Assembly: GCF_030815485.1 (NCBI RefSeq)
Contig: NZ_JAUSWV010000002.1
Coordinates: forward strand, 1,922,001-1,986,000
DNA length: 64,000 nt
Origin: Streptomyces rishiriensis
GTDB taxonomy: Bacteria > Actinomycetota > Actinomycetes > Streptomycetales > Streptomycetaceae
Direction of reading: 5' to 3'
The position numbers and the translations under genes are program-made. Each line of letters opens with the position of its first letter. Position 1 is the stretch's first letter. The notes under the pieces were generated by a model. It was not told the origin of the DNA. It did no database searches and saw nothing but the letters and a program-made list of their open reading frames with translations. Shown piece by piece: positions 1-8,095 of this stretch.

Positions 1-1575
1 GAGGGCCTCGACCAGCTCCCAGAGCCGCCCGTACCGCTCCTTCTCGCCCGCCAGCGACCGGAGTTCGGGCAGTTCCTCCAGCGCCGCCCGGGCGTCGCGC
101 GCCCGGATGTGCGGGAAGGACTTGGCGATGCGGTCGATGTCGGCCGGGTCCATGGACAGCGCCGCGCCGACGTCCCGGATGGCGTGGCGGACCCGGTACG
201 TCTCCGGCATCGCGACCGTCGCGACCCGCTCGGTGCCGAACCGGCCCATGATCGCCCGGTAGACCTCCAGCCGGCGCGCGGACTCCACGTCGATGTCGAT
301 GTCGGGCAGCACGACCCGCTCCTTGGACAGGAAGCGCTCCATCAGCAGCCCGTGCTCGACCGGGTCGGCGTTGGCGATGCCGAGCAGGTGGTTCACCAGC
401 GACCCCGCGCCGGAGCCGCGGGCCGCGACCCGGACACCCATCCCCCGCACGTCGTCCACGACCTGGGCGACCGTCAGGAAGTACGAGGCGAAGCCGTGGT
501 GGGCGATGATGTCCAGCTCCCGGTGCATCCGCTCCCAGTAGGCGCGCTTCCCGGAGTGGCCGCGCAGCACCATCCCGGCCGCCGCCCGGGAGGCCAGCGT
601 CCGCTGGGCGGTGCGACGGCCCGCGCCGACGAGATGCGGCTCGGGGAAGTGGACGGCGCCCATGCCGAGGTCGTCCTCGGGGTCGACCAGGCACTCGGCG
701 GCCACCGCCCGCGTCTGTTCCAGCAGGTGGTGCGCGGTGTCGCGCCGGTATCCCGCGGCCTCGACGATCCGCTCGGCCACGCGCAGCATCGCATCGGCGT
801 CCTTGAGCCAGGCCTCCCCGGAGTCCAGCCCCTTCGCCGGGTCGACCGGGACCAGCCGCCGGGCGGCGTCCAGGACGTCCGCGACCGGTCCCTGACCGGG
901 GTCGGCGTACCGGACGGCATTGCTGAGGACGGGCCGGATCCGCTGTTCGGCGGCGAAACCGACGGTGCGGGCGGCCAGCCGCAGGGAACCGGGGCCGGTA
1001 CCGGTGCGCCCGTGCCAGACGGCCTCCAGGCGCAGGGCGTCGCCGTACACCTCCCGCCAGGAGGTGAGGAGCCTCGCCGCACGGTCCGGCCGGCCCGCGG
1101 CGAGCGCGCGGCCGACGTCGGAGCCGGGGCCGAGCAGAACGGTCAGGCCCGCGCCGTGGTTCTCGGCCCAGGGCAGCGACGGGGTGCCCCCGCCCCCGTG
1201 CGCGGCCGTGACGATCCGGCACAGGTCGCCCCAGCCCCGGGCGCCGTCACGGGCGAGGAAGGTGACGCGGGGCGCCGACTCGTCGATGAAGGCGCCGCCG
1301 CGCACCGGGGTGCGGCGCCTGTCCCGTCGTACGGACGCGTCGCCCTGCGGCCGCTCGGGGGGCGCCACCGCCAGGTCCACTCCGAACAGCGGGCGCACGC
1401 CCGCCTTCGCGCAGGCCTTGGCGAAGCGCACCGAGCCGGCGAGGGTGTCGCGGTCGGTGAGGGCGAGGACGTCCATCCCCCGCTCCGAGGCGCGCTCGGC
1501 CAGTCGCTCCGGGTGCGAGGCGCCGTAGCGCAGGGAGAACCCGGAGGCGGTGTGCAGATGCGTGAATCCCGGCAT
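1..1575 (-). CDS. dnaE2: Error-prone DNA polymerase III alpha subunit (DnaE2 type), N-terminal part
   Basis: The gene runs off the left edge, so only the first 525 codons are present out of roughly 1,100-1,200 usual for the family. The start ATG at 1575 has an AGGAGG ribosome site 5 nt upstream. The protein opens with a PHP domain (HLHTASGFSLRYG, residues 6-18) and later shows the polymerase catalytic aspartates in PDIDIDVES around residues 424-432. DnaE2 is the translesion polymerase of actinobacterial SOS mutagenesis and works with ImuA'/ImuB. I call it DnaE2 rather than the replicative DnaE1 because two LexA-like boxes lie directly upstream, and because DnaE1 normally begins with a longer N-terminus. 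The accessory genes would lie outside the window. The assignment to the polymerase family is firm; the DnaE2 subtype is an inference from context. Confidence 0.88.
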   Translation of the reverse strand, partial: MPGFTHLHTASGFSLRYGASHPERLAERASERGMDVLALTDRDTLAGSVRFAKACAKAGVRPLFGVDLAVAPPERPQGDASVRRDRRRTPVRGGAFIDESAPRVTFLARDGARGWGDLCRIVTAAHGGGGTPSLPWAENHGAGLTVLLGPGSDVGRALAAGRPDRAARLLTSWREVYGDALRLEAVWHGRTGTGPGSLRLAARTVGFAAEQRIRPVLSNAVRYADPGQGPVADVLDAARRLVPVDPAKGLDSGEAWLKDADAMLRVAERIVEAAGYRRDTAHHLLEQTRAVAAECLVDPEDDLGMGAVHFPEPHLVGAGRRTAQRTLASRAAAGMVLRGHSGKRAYWERMHRELDIIAHHGFASYFLTVAQVVDDVRGMGVRVAARGSGAGSLVNHLLGIANADPVEHGLLMERFLSKERVVLPDIDIDVESARRLEVYRAIMGRFGTERVATVAMPETYRVRHAIRDVGAALSMDPADIDRIAKSFPHIRARDARAALEELPELRSLAGEKERYGRLWELVEAL

Positions 1576-1590
1576 CCGCACCTCCTAAAT

Positions 1591-1604
1591 CGAACATAAG
1601 TTCC
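1591..1604 (-). promoter_or_regulatory. LexA/SOS box upstream of dnaE2
   Basis: GAAC-ATAA-GTTC is a perfect match to the core GAAC-N4-GTTC of the Gram-positive and actinobacterial SOS box. It lies 5 nt upstream of the dnaE2 ribosome site and is expected to bind LexA. Confidence 0.75.
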
Positions 1605-1636
1605 CAGCTTTCCCACCCCCACCATAGACCAATTCC

Positions 1637-1650
1637 CGAACATCTGTACG
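1637..1650 (-). promoter_or_regulatory. Second, degenerate LexA-like box upstream of dnaE2
   Basis: CGAAC-ATCT-GTACG differs from the palindromic SOS consensus CGAAC-N4-GTTCG at one position. It lies 46 bp upstream of the first box (start to start), a spacing that could allow two LexA dimers to act together. Confidence 0.5.
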
Positions 1651-1746
1651 ACAACCGTTCGGGCGCTCCCCACCTGCGGAAACACCCCGCACCCCGGCCT
1701 GCGGGGACATGACACCGACCCCGTGAAACACGTGTCAGGAACGCGT

Positions 1747-1781
1747 AAAGTCCCGGCCCCTCGCGCGCGGGGCGGGACTTT
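1747..1781 (-). terminator. Terminator hairpin downstream of the streptogrisin-like protease gene
   Basis: The AAAGTCCCGGCCCC arm pairs with GGGGCGGGACTTT, with one bulged base. It lies about 43 nt past the stop codon of the minus-strand protease gene and ends in a T-run on that strand. Confidence 0.7.
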
Positions 1782-1823
1782 CGGTTGCTCGGAGGGTGGC
1801 TACGGGAGTGCTGCGGGAGCCCG

Positions 1824-2906
1824 TCAGCCGATCTGCGTTCCCGTCGCCGACAGCGCCTCCGTCACCGGCTGGAAGAACGTCTCCCCGCCGGAGGTGCAGT
1901 CGCCGCTGCCGCCCGAGGTCAGACCTACCGCACTGCTCCCCGAGAAGAGGGAGCCGCCGCTGTCGCCGGGCTCGGCGCAGACGTCGGTCTGGATGAGGCC
2001 GTTGACGATGTCACCGTTGCCGTAGTTCACCGTGGCGTCCAGACCGGTGACCGTGCCGGAGTGCACCTGGGTGGTCGAGCCGCTGCGGGTGACCTTCATG
2101 CCGACGGTGGCCTCGGCGGCGCCGGTGATCTGCTGGGCCGAGCCGTCGTAGAGGTCGACCTCGCTCGGGTGGGCGACCTCGGCGGTGTACTTGACCAGGC
2201 CGTAGTCGTTGTCCGGGAAGCTGGACACCTCGTTGGCGCCGATCTCGGCGCCGGAGGGGTCCGACCAGGTGGAGATCGCGTCGGTGCAGTGCCCGGCGGT
2301 CAGGAAGTACGGCTCGCCCCCCTTGACCACGTTGAAGCCGAGGGAGCAGCGCCCGGTGCCGCCGGTGATGGCGTCGCCGCCGGCGATGAAGGGCTTGAAC
2401 TCCCCCTTGATGCGCTGCAGTTCGGCCACCTGACCGAGCCCGTCGACGACCTTGGCGAGCTTGGCCCAAGCGGCGTCGGAGACGGTGCGGTCGGCGGTGA
2501 CGACGACCTTGTTGGTGGTCGGATCGGTCACCCAGGCGGTGCCCGGGACGGACGCGTCCGTCTTGAGCGTCGTCCGGGCGCCGGCCAGTTCGGCGAGGGA
2601 GTTCTCGACGATTCTGGCCTTGGCGCCGGCCGCCTCGACGGTCTTCGCGGCGACCGCGTCGAGGACGTTCACCACGAGGCTCTTGCTCTTCGCGTCGTAG
2701 TACGTGCCCGCCGCGTCGGCGCCGAGGTCCCGACCGAGCGTCGAGGCGAGCTTTCCGGCCGCGAGGGCCGAGAGGGGGGCGGGCTGCGAGGTCTTCGCAG
2801 GCTCACTGGCGTTCGCAGTCTGGAAGGTGACTCCGGCTGCGACGAGCGCGGCGATACCCGCGCCCGCCATGACCATCCGCCGCCCGGGTATGCGTCGGTG
2901 CTTCAA
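1824..2906 (-). CDS. Secreted S1 (streptogrisin/alpha-lytic type) serine protease
   Basis: The product is a 360-residue preproenzyme. The TTG start at 2906 follows an AGGAGG site by 7 nt and gives a good signal peptide (basic [10 protein letters not shown], hydrophobic core, ANAS cut near residue 34). Residues about 35-173 form the alpha-lytic-type propeptide that folds the protease. The mature domain begins near IAGGDAI (174). The catalytic triad is visible: His206 in TAGHC, Asp234 in DNDYG, Ser316 in GDSGGS. Cysteine pairs (CSLGFN/TAGHC and DVC/DCTSG) match streptogrisin disulfides. It should be an extracellular protease released after autoprocessing. A longer in-frame extension upstream to 3011 lacks a signal and is unlikely. 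It is monocistronic, with its own terminator downstream, and a paralogue lies at 4201-5112. Confidence 0.93.
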   Translation of the reverse strand: MKHRRIPGRRMVMAGAGIAALVAAGVTFQTANASEPAKTSQPAPLSALAAGKLASTLGRDLGADAAGTYYDAKSKSLVVNVLDAVAAKTVEAAGAKARIVENSLAELAGARTTLKTDASVPGTAWVTDPTTNKVVVTADRTVSDAAWAKLAKVVDGLGQVAELQRIKGEFKPFIAGGDAITGGTGRCSLGFNVVKGGEPYFLTAGHCTDAISTWSDPSGAEIGANEVSSFPDNDYGLVKYTAEVAHPSEVDLYDGSAQQITGAAEATVGMKVTRSGSTTQVHSGTVTGLDATVNYGNGDIVNGLIQTDVCAEPGDSGGSLFSGSSAVGLTSGGSGDCTSGGETFFQPVTEALSATGTQIG

Positions 2907-3153
2907 CTCGCGTCCTCCTGTGGGGGGTCGGCCCGGGCGGTCATGGGGGACGGCTCCGGGCCGGAAGGCTGGTTGACGGGCGCCCACTCTTCCGAACCGC
3001 ACAGGGAGCACACAAGGTCGACTTCAGGACGCGCACAGGGTGAACACCGCGCGCCCGCTGCGCCTTCACCACCCCGGGCCGCCCCCCGGCCACCACAGGA
3101 GAATTCGCACTGCAAACGCTACGGGTGAGTAACCCCTTACACGGGGGTGAGGT

Positions 3154-3999
3154 CTATACCTGACCGGAACCCGCCCCCGCTGCGGGCGGCGGAGGTGGGG
3201 ATGTCGTCGGGGGTGTGGAGGACGTCGGGGGAAGCGGTTGCTGCTGGGCCCGCTCCAGGAACCTCAGCAGTTCCACCGGGAACGGCAGCACGAGGGTGGA
3301 GTTCTTCTCGGCGGCGACCGCCACCACCGTCTGGAGCAGCCGCAGCTGGAGCGCGGCGGGCTGCTCGGACATCTCCTTCGCGGCCTCGGCGAGCTTCTTC
3401 GAGGCCTGGAGCTCGGCGTCGGCGTTGATGATCCGGGCCCGCCGCTCACGGTCGGCCTCGGCCTGCCGGGCCATCGAGCGCTTCATCGTCTCGGGCAGGG
3501 ACACGTCCTTGATCTCCACCCGGTCGATGGTGACGCCCCACTCCACGGCCGGACTGTCGATCATCAACTCCAGTCCCTGGTTGAGCTTTTCGCGGTCGGA
3601 CAGCAGATCGTCCAGATCGCTCTTGCCGATGATGGACCGCAGGGAGGTCTGCGCCATCTGCGAGACGGCGAACCGGTAGTCCTCCACCCGTATGACCGCC
3701 TCGGCCGGCGAGGTCACCTTGAAGTAGACGACGGCGTCCACGCGCACCGTGACGTTGTCCCGGGTGATGCCCTCCTGCCCGGGCACCGGCATCGTGACGA
3801 TCTGCATGTTGACCTTCCGGAGCCGGTCGATGCCCGGGAGGATCAGGGTGAGCCCCGGACCGCGCACCTCGGGCCGGAGCTTCCCGAGCCGGAGGACCAC
3901 GCCCCGCTCGTACTGCTTGACCACCCGCGCCGCAGCCGCCACGTACACCGCTCCGGCGGACACCAGCGCGACGCCCGCCACCATCAGCTCCTCGACCAT
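3154..3999 (-). CDS. SPFH/band 7 (slipin-type) membrane protein
   Basis: The product is a 281-residue stomatin/slipin-like protein. One N-terminal membrane segment (residues about 5-25, LMVAGVALVSAGAVYVAAAA) is followed by the band 7 domain with the family pattern of VVLRLGKL and GPGLTLILPGID. A coiled-coil-rich region then runs to about 225, followed by a conserved PFP-like hydrophobic stretch (LVLPFPVELLRF). The last 30 residues are a Pro/Ser/Thr-rich tail that is not part of the family core. Slipins form oligomeric scaffolds in lipid microdomains and are often paired with NfeD proteases. No NfeD gene is adjacent here, so the partner is unknown. The ATG at 3999 has a poor ribosome site; an ATG five codons downstream is an alternative start. 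Confidence 0.88.
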   Translation of the reverse strand: MVEELMVAGVALVSAGAVYVAAAARVVKQYERGVVLRLGKLRPEVRGPGLTLILPGIDRLRKVNMQIVTMPVPGQEGITRDNVTVRVDAVVYFKVTSPAEAVIRVEDYRFAVSQMAQTSLRSIIGKSDLDDLLSDREKLNQGLELMIDSPAVEWGVTIDRVEIKDVSLPETMKRSMARQAEADRERRARIINADAELQASKKLAEAAKEMSEQPAALQLRLLQTVVAVAAEKNSTLVLPFPVELLRFLERAQQQPLPPTSSTPPTTSPPPPPAAGAGSGQV

Positions 4000-4078
4000 T
4001 GCCGGCCCCCAGGGGTCCAGAGCACTGCCCGCGCATCACTGCCTGTACCTCGACGGTAACCCCGTCCTCGGGGCAAGG

Positions 4079-4115
4079 GCGAGCCCCCGCACGCCGGTTG
4101 CGTACGGGGGCTCGC
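4079..4115 (-). terminator. Terminator hairpin downstream of the second protease gene
   Basis: Perfect 11-bp arms (4079-4089 and 4105-4115, GCGAGCCCCCG and its complement) lie about 85 nt past the stop of the minus-strand protease gene. There is no strong T-run. Confidence 0.6.
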
Positions 4116-4200
4116 CTGCGATCGGCCACAGGCCAGGTGGAGCGGTCCCGCGCGAGGGCTTCTGTGGGGGGGCTCCCGCGTCAGGTTCTCCGCGTGAGGG

Positions 4201-5112
4201 TCAGAAGACGCTGACGCCGTAGCGGCTCAGGGCCTCGGTCACGGGCTGGAAGAAGGTCGTACCGCCCGAGGTGCAGTTGCCGCTGCCGCCGGAGGTCAGA
4301 CCGAGCGCCACACCGCCGGAGGTGTAGAGCGCTCCGCCGGAGTCACCGCCCTCGGCGCAGACGTTGGTCTGGATCATCTGGTAGACCACGTCGCCGCTGC
4401 CGTAGTTGACCGTGGCGTTGAGAGCGGTCACGCGGCCGGTGTGGATACCGGTCGTGGAGCCGTCCCGGATGACCGACTGGCCGACGGTGGCGTTGCCTGC
4501 GCTGGTGATGTCGGTGTTGCCCGCGGTGCCCGCCTTGGCGACCGAGGTGTTGGTGTAGCGGACCAGCGCGTAGTCGTTGGTCGGGAAGCTGTAGCCGCTG
4601 TTCGTGCCCAGCACGGTGGTCTGACCGGAGTTGGAGTACCAGGTCGAGGCGACCTCGCCGCAGTGCCCGGCGGTCAGGAAGTAGTAGGTGCTCCCGCTGA
4701 CGACGTTGAAGCCGAGCGAGCAGCGGTAGCCGCCGCCGTAGATGGCGTCGCCCCCGCCGATCAGCTTGTTGAACTTGCCCGGGGTGTGCTTGATCGTGAG
4801 CGCGCCGGCGTTGCTGCCCGCCTGCTCCTTGATCTGCGCGATCTCGGCGTCCGAGACCGTGCTGTCGACGGTGACCAGGAGGCGGTTGGTCTTGCTGTCG
4901 ACCGCCCAGGCGGTGCCCGGGATGTCCGCCTGGAGCACCGAGTCGCCGGCGCTCTTCAGTTCGGCGGTGCTGAAGGTGGCGGTGTCGGCCGCGCTCGCGT
5001 GGGGGATGGCGATGGCGGCGGCGGCCACGAGTCCGGTGGCGACGGCGGTCAGCCGGGTCCGTCTCGAGATGCCGCTCGTGGGGGTGGTGGGGGTGGTGCG
5101 CTTGATCCTCAC
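4201..5112 (-). CDS. Secreted S1 serine protease, streptogrisin A/B-like
   Basis: The product is a 303-residue preproenzyme starting at GTG 5112 behind GGGAGGG. It has a signal peptide (basic N-terminus with RRTR, hydrophobic stretch, cut after HASA near 41), a short propeptide (about 42-117) and a mature protease of about 186 residues beginning at [10 protein letters not shown]. The triad is His150 (TAGHC), Asp180 (TNDYA) and Ser258 (GGDSGG). The mature part closely resembles Streptomyces griseus SGPA/SGPB in motifs such as [17 protein letters not shown] and TSGGSGNC. The propeptide is shorter than that of the neighbouring protease at 1824. It has its own long upstream region and terminator, so it is probably regulated on its own. 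Confidence 0.94.
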   Translation of the reverse strand: MRIKRTTPTTPTSGISRRTRLTAVATGLVAAAAIAIPHASAADTATFSTAELKSAGDSVLQADIPGTAWAVDSKTNRLLVTVDSTVSDAEIAQIKEQAGSNAGALTIKHTPGKFNKLIGGGDAIYGGGYRCSLGFNVVSGSTYYFLTAGHCGEVASTWYSNSGQTTVLGTNSGYSFPTNDYALVRYTNTSVAKAGTAGNTDITSAGNATVGQSVIRDGSTTGIHTGRVTALNATVNYGSGDVVYQMIQTNVCAEGGDSGGALYTSGGVALGLTSGGSGNCTSGGTTFFQPVTEALSRYGVSVF

Positions 5113-5632
5113 GTTTCGTTCCCTCCCAGGGGAAGTCGGGGGCCCGTGGTGTGGGGTCGGGGCCCGTGAGGCGCAGCCAGGGACCGACGTTCGTCCGGAT
5201 TCCGAACACGCCGTGACCCTGACAAGCGCTGAGGGGGAGTATTCGGCCGAACGGCCGGTCGGCGCAAGGGCGCCTTTCGGCCGTCAGACCTTCAACGAAC
5301 TGCGTGAGTTGAGCCCTCTTGCAGCCTCTTGCCCCAGCTCAGACCAGGTTGCGCTCCCCTGCCTCGACCGCCACGTCCTATGTGTTCCCCGGTGGCGGGC
5401 AGGGGCGGGGGAAAGCATCCACAAGGCGCACGGAGGCAGTACGGCCCGATCGGAGCCGCCCGTCGCGCGTCCGTCCCCGCCGGGTGCGCCGGAGTACGGC
5501 TTTCCGTGCCCGGTCAGCCCACCGGAGCCGGCCGTCGCGAGTGCCACGGCGGCCTCTTCGGTCCCCCGGGTCCCGGAGGTGTCCGGAAGTCGACCCTCCG
5601 GATAGTCCTGGGGCCGGGGCCCCCGGGCCGCT
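5113..5632. other. 520-nt intergenic region upstream of the second protease
   Basis: No open frame here has convincing codon bias plus a ribosome site. The stretch holds GC-rich dyads, including a TTCGGCCGAA palindrome and GGCGC/GCGCC arms near 5240-5280. On the minus strand it also holds two GCAAGAGG copies 2 bp apart near 5322-5338. It most likely contains the protease promoter and the 3' flank of the flavin operon. No specific regulator site could be assigned. Confidence 0.5.
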
Positions 5633-6982
5633 TCAGGTGCCGGGGGAAGGTGTGGTCCGCCCGTCCCCCGCCGGGACGGGCAGACCGAGGTGGGAGCGCA
5701 AGGTGTGTCCCTCGTATTCCGTACGGAACACGCCGCGCTCCTGAAGCAGCGGCACCACCCGGTCGACGAACTCGTCGAGCCCGTCGGGTGTGAGTTGCGG
5801 GACGAGGACGAAGCCGTCGGCGGCGCCCTCGCGCACGAACTCCGCCAGCTCGGCGGCGACCGCCTCGGGCGTGCCGATGAAGGACTGCCGGGCGCTCGTC
5901 TCGATCACGGTCTGCCGGATGGAGAGTCCCTTCTCCTTCGACAGCGCACGCAGCTTCCCGGCCGTCGCGACGGCGTCGCCGTGCCGGGCGAGGTCCCGCG
6001 TGAGCCTCGGGTCGGCCACCGGGTCGAACTCGGGCAGCGGCCCGTCGGGGTCGTACGCCGACAGGTCGACGCCCCAGAGCCGCTCCAGGACGAGGACGGC
6101 GCGCTGGGGGGAGATCAGCCGCCGTCTGATCGTGGCGGCCCGCTCCTGCGCCTCGGCGGCGGTGTCCCCGAGGACGACGGTGACGCCGGGCATGATCTTC
6201 AGATCGGCGGCGGTACGGCCGTACTTGGCCAGCCGTCCCTTGACGTCGGCGTAGAAGGCGCGCCCGGCCTCCAGCGTGCCGTGCGGCGCGAGGACGACGT
6301 CCGCGGTGGCGGCCGCGCACTCCCGGGCCTCCCCGGAGCGTCCTGTTCGGATCACCACCGGGTGCCCCTGCGGCGGGCGCGGCACCGTGAACTCCCCGGC
6401 GATGTCGAAGTGCCGGCCCTGGTGCGCGAACGGCTGGGACGCCCCGTCCGGTGTCCAGGAGTCCCACAGCCTTCTCGCGGTGGCGATGAACTCGGCGGCC
6501 CGCGGGTACCGCTCGGCGCGCTCGAGGTAGTCCCCCCGGCGGAAGTTCTCGCCGGTGGAGGCGTGCGCGGAGGCCGCCACCCGCCAGGCCGCCCGGCCGC
6601 CGCTGAGATGGTCCAGGGTGGCCAGTCGGCGGGCGAGTTCGAACGGCTCGTGGAAAGTGGTGTCGGCCGTGGCGGCCAGCCCCAGGCGTTCGGTCACGGC
6701 GGCGAGCGCGTTGAGGACGGTGAGCGGCTCGGGGCGGCCGGCCACGTCCCGGTCGTGGACGGGGCCCTGCTGTTCGCGCGGCCGCGGCCCCTCGGCGAGC
6801 AGCAGGAAGTCGAACAGACCGCGCTCGGCGGTCCGGGCGAGGTGCTCGAAGGAGGAGAACTCGATCGGCGACCCGGCGGCGGGGCCGGTCCAGACGGTGG
6901 TGGTGTCGGCGTCGGGGAAGCAGGCGGCCAGGTGGCAGTGCGCGCCGGGCGGCCTCGGGCCTCGTGGTCTCCGTCCGCTCAT
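5633..6982 (-). CDS. LLM-class flavin monooxygenase (NtaA/SnaA/DszA family)
   Basis: The product is a 449-residue bacterial-luciferase-like monooxygenase of the NtaA/SnaA/SoxA group, which uses FMNH2 supplied by a separate reductase. Family landmarks include the opening FPDADTTTVW, ERGLFDFLLLAEG, the LATLDHLSGGRAAWRV segment and ENFRRGDYLERAERY, followed by GTPEAVAAELAEF near the C-terminus. It is the last gene of a three-gene minus-strand operon; its ATG overlaps the stop of the upstream LLM gene by 4 nt (ATGA). Relatives act on nitrilotriacetate, dibenzothiophene sulfone, pristinamycin and other organic sulfur or nitrogen compounds, so the substrate cannot be named from sequence. A GC-rich dyad follows the stop. 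Confidence 0.88.
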   Translation of the reverse strand: MSGRRPRGPRPPGAHCHLAACFPDADTTTVWTGPAAGSPIEFSSFEHLARTAERGLFDFLLLAEGPRPREQQGPVHDRDVAGRPEPLTVLNALAAVTERLGLAATADTTFHEPFELARRLATLDHLSGGRAAWRVAASAHASTGENFRRGDYLERAERYPRAAEFIATARRLWDSWTPDGASQPFAHQGRHFDIAGEFTVPRPPQGHPVVIRTGRSGEARECAAATADVVLAPHGTLEAGRAFYADVKGRLAKYGRTAADLKIMPGVTVVLGDTAAEAQERAATIRRRLISPQRAVLVLERLWGVDLSAYDPDGPLPEFDPVADPRLTRDLARHGDAVATAGKLRALSKEKGLSIRQTVIETSARQSFIGTPEAVAAELAEFVREGAADGFVLVPQLTPDGLDEFVDRVVPLLQERGVFRTEYEGHTLRSHLGLPVPAGDGRTTPSPGT

Positions 6983-8052
6983 GCCGCTCCCCCTTGGTAC
7001 CGGTTGGCGGGCCGGGCCAGCCCCAGGTGCTCGCGGAGCGTGCTGCCCGGGTAGAAGGTGCGGAACAGCCCGCGGTGCTGGAGCAGCGCCACCGTGCCGT
7101 TGACCAGCCGCTCCAGATCGCGGCGCGGTTCGACGGGGACGAGGTGGAAGCCGTCGGCGGTGCCGTCCTTGTACCAGGAGGCGATCAGGTCGGCGAGGTC
7201 GACGGGGCCGCCCCGGTAGAGCGGGCCCTGCGCGGTCTGCCGGGGGCCGCCTCCGCCGTGGCCGGGTTCGGCGGCGTGCTCGCCGTCTCCGAGGTCGATC
7301 AGCAGACTCACCAGGACGAGCAGGGAGTTCGGGTCGCGCCCGGCCCCGGCCGCGTCGGCCCGCAGTCCGTCGCGCAGGGTGCGGGCCCGGGCGGGGCTCA
7401 CCGCCCGGATCAGGGCCACGTCGGCGTGACGGGCGGCGGCGGACCGGGCGGGCTCCTCGGTGGCGTCGACCACGCGCACGGGGTGGCCCTGCGGAGGTCT
7501 GGGCAGGAGCGAGGGGCCCCGGACCGAGAAGTCCGCGCCGCTGAAGTCAACGTGGTGCAGCCTGTCGCGGTCGAGGAAACGGCCGGTCGGCGCATCCCGT
7601 GTCGCGGCGCCGTCCTCCCAGCTGTCCCACAACCTCGCCGCCACGTCGGCGACTTCACCGGCCTCCCGCCACAGCGCGTCCGGCGGTGCGGAGTGCCGGC
7701 GGCCGAAGAGCCGGGCCTCCCCCTCCGTGCCGGAGACGTCGATCCGCCAGCCGGCCCGGCCCCGGCTGACCCAGTCGAGGGTGGCGACCGTGGCCTGGAC
7801 GTGGAAGGGCTCGGTGTGGGTGGTGGTGAGGGTGGGCACCAGTCCGACGCGCCGCGTGGCGGGCGCCACCCGGGACAGCACGGCCGACGCGTCGGGCCCT
7901 GGACGGGCGAAGGTGTCGTCCAGCGTCACGAAGTCGAGCCCGCCCCGTTCGGCGAGCCGCGCCAGCTCGACGTAGGGGCCGGCGTCGTACACCCCCGGCC
8001 GGTCGACGGCGGCCGCCAGATGCAGCGGGCCCCGGCCGTGCGATGAGGTCAT
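6979..8052 (-). CDS. LLM-class flavin-dependent oxidoreductase
   Basis: The product is a 357-residue luciferase-like TIM-barrel protein. I place the start at ATG 8052 (MTSSHGRGPLHLAAAV), because the in-frame extension upstream to 8214 is Pro/Arg-rich and unlike the family. Motifs include GGLDFVTLDDTF, THTEPFHVQATVATLDWVSRGRAGWRIDVS and, near the end, DGTADGFHLVPVEPRRDLERL. This domain order is shared with the neighbouring LLM enzyme. It lies 43 nt downstream of the FAD/NAD-binding gene and overlaps the next LLM gene by 4 nt, so the three are surely cotranscribed. The two LLM enzymes may act on related substrates or as a pair; no dedicated flavin reductase of the small SsuE type is present here. 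Confidence 0.85.
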   Translation of the reverse strand: MTSSHGRGPLHLAAAVDRPGVYDAGPYVELARLAERGGLDFVTLDDTFARPGPDASAVLSRVAPATRRVGLVPTLTTTHTEPFHVQATVATLDWVSRGRAGWRIDVSGTEGEARLFGRRHSAPPDALWREAGEVADVAARLWDSWEDGAATRDAPTGRFLDRDRLHHVDFSGADFSVRGPSLLPRPPQGHPVRVVDATEEPARSAAARHADVALIRAVSPARARTLRDGLRADAAGAGRDPNSLLVLVSLLIDLGDGEHAAEPGHGGGGPRQTAQGPLYRGGPVDLADLIASWYKDGTADGFHLVPVEPRRDLERLVNGTVALLQHRGLFRTFYPGSTLREHLGLARPANRYQGGAA

Positions 8053-8095
8053 GGGGGAGAACCCTTTCTTCCGTGACGCTTCGACAGGGAGCGGT

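Noticed and set aside
5284..5547. 87-codon minus-strand frame in the protease upstream region
   Set aside because: No ribosome site, no conserved motif, poor codon bias.
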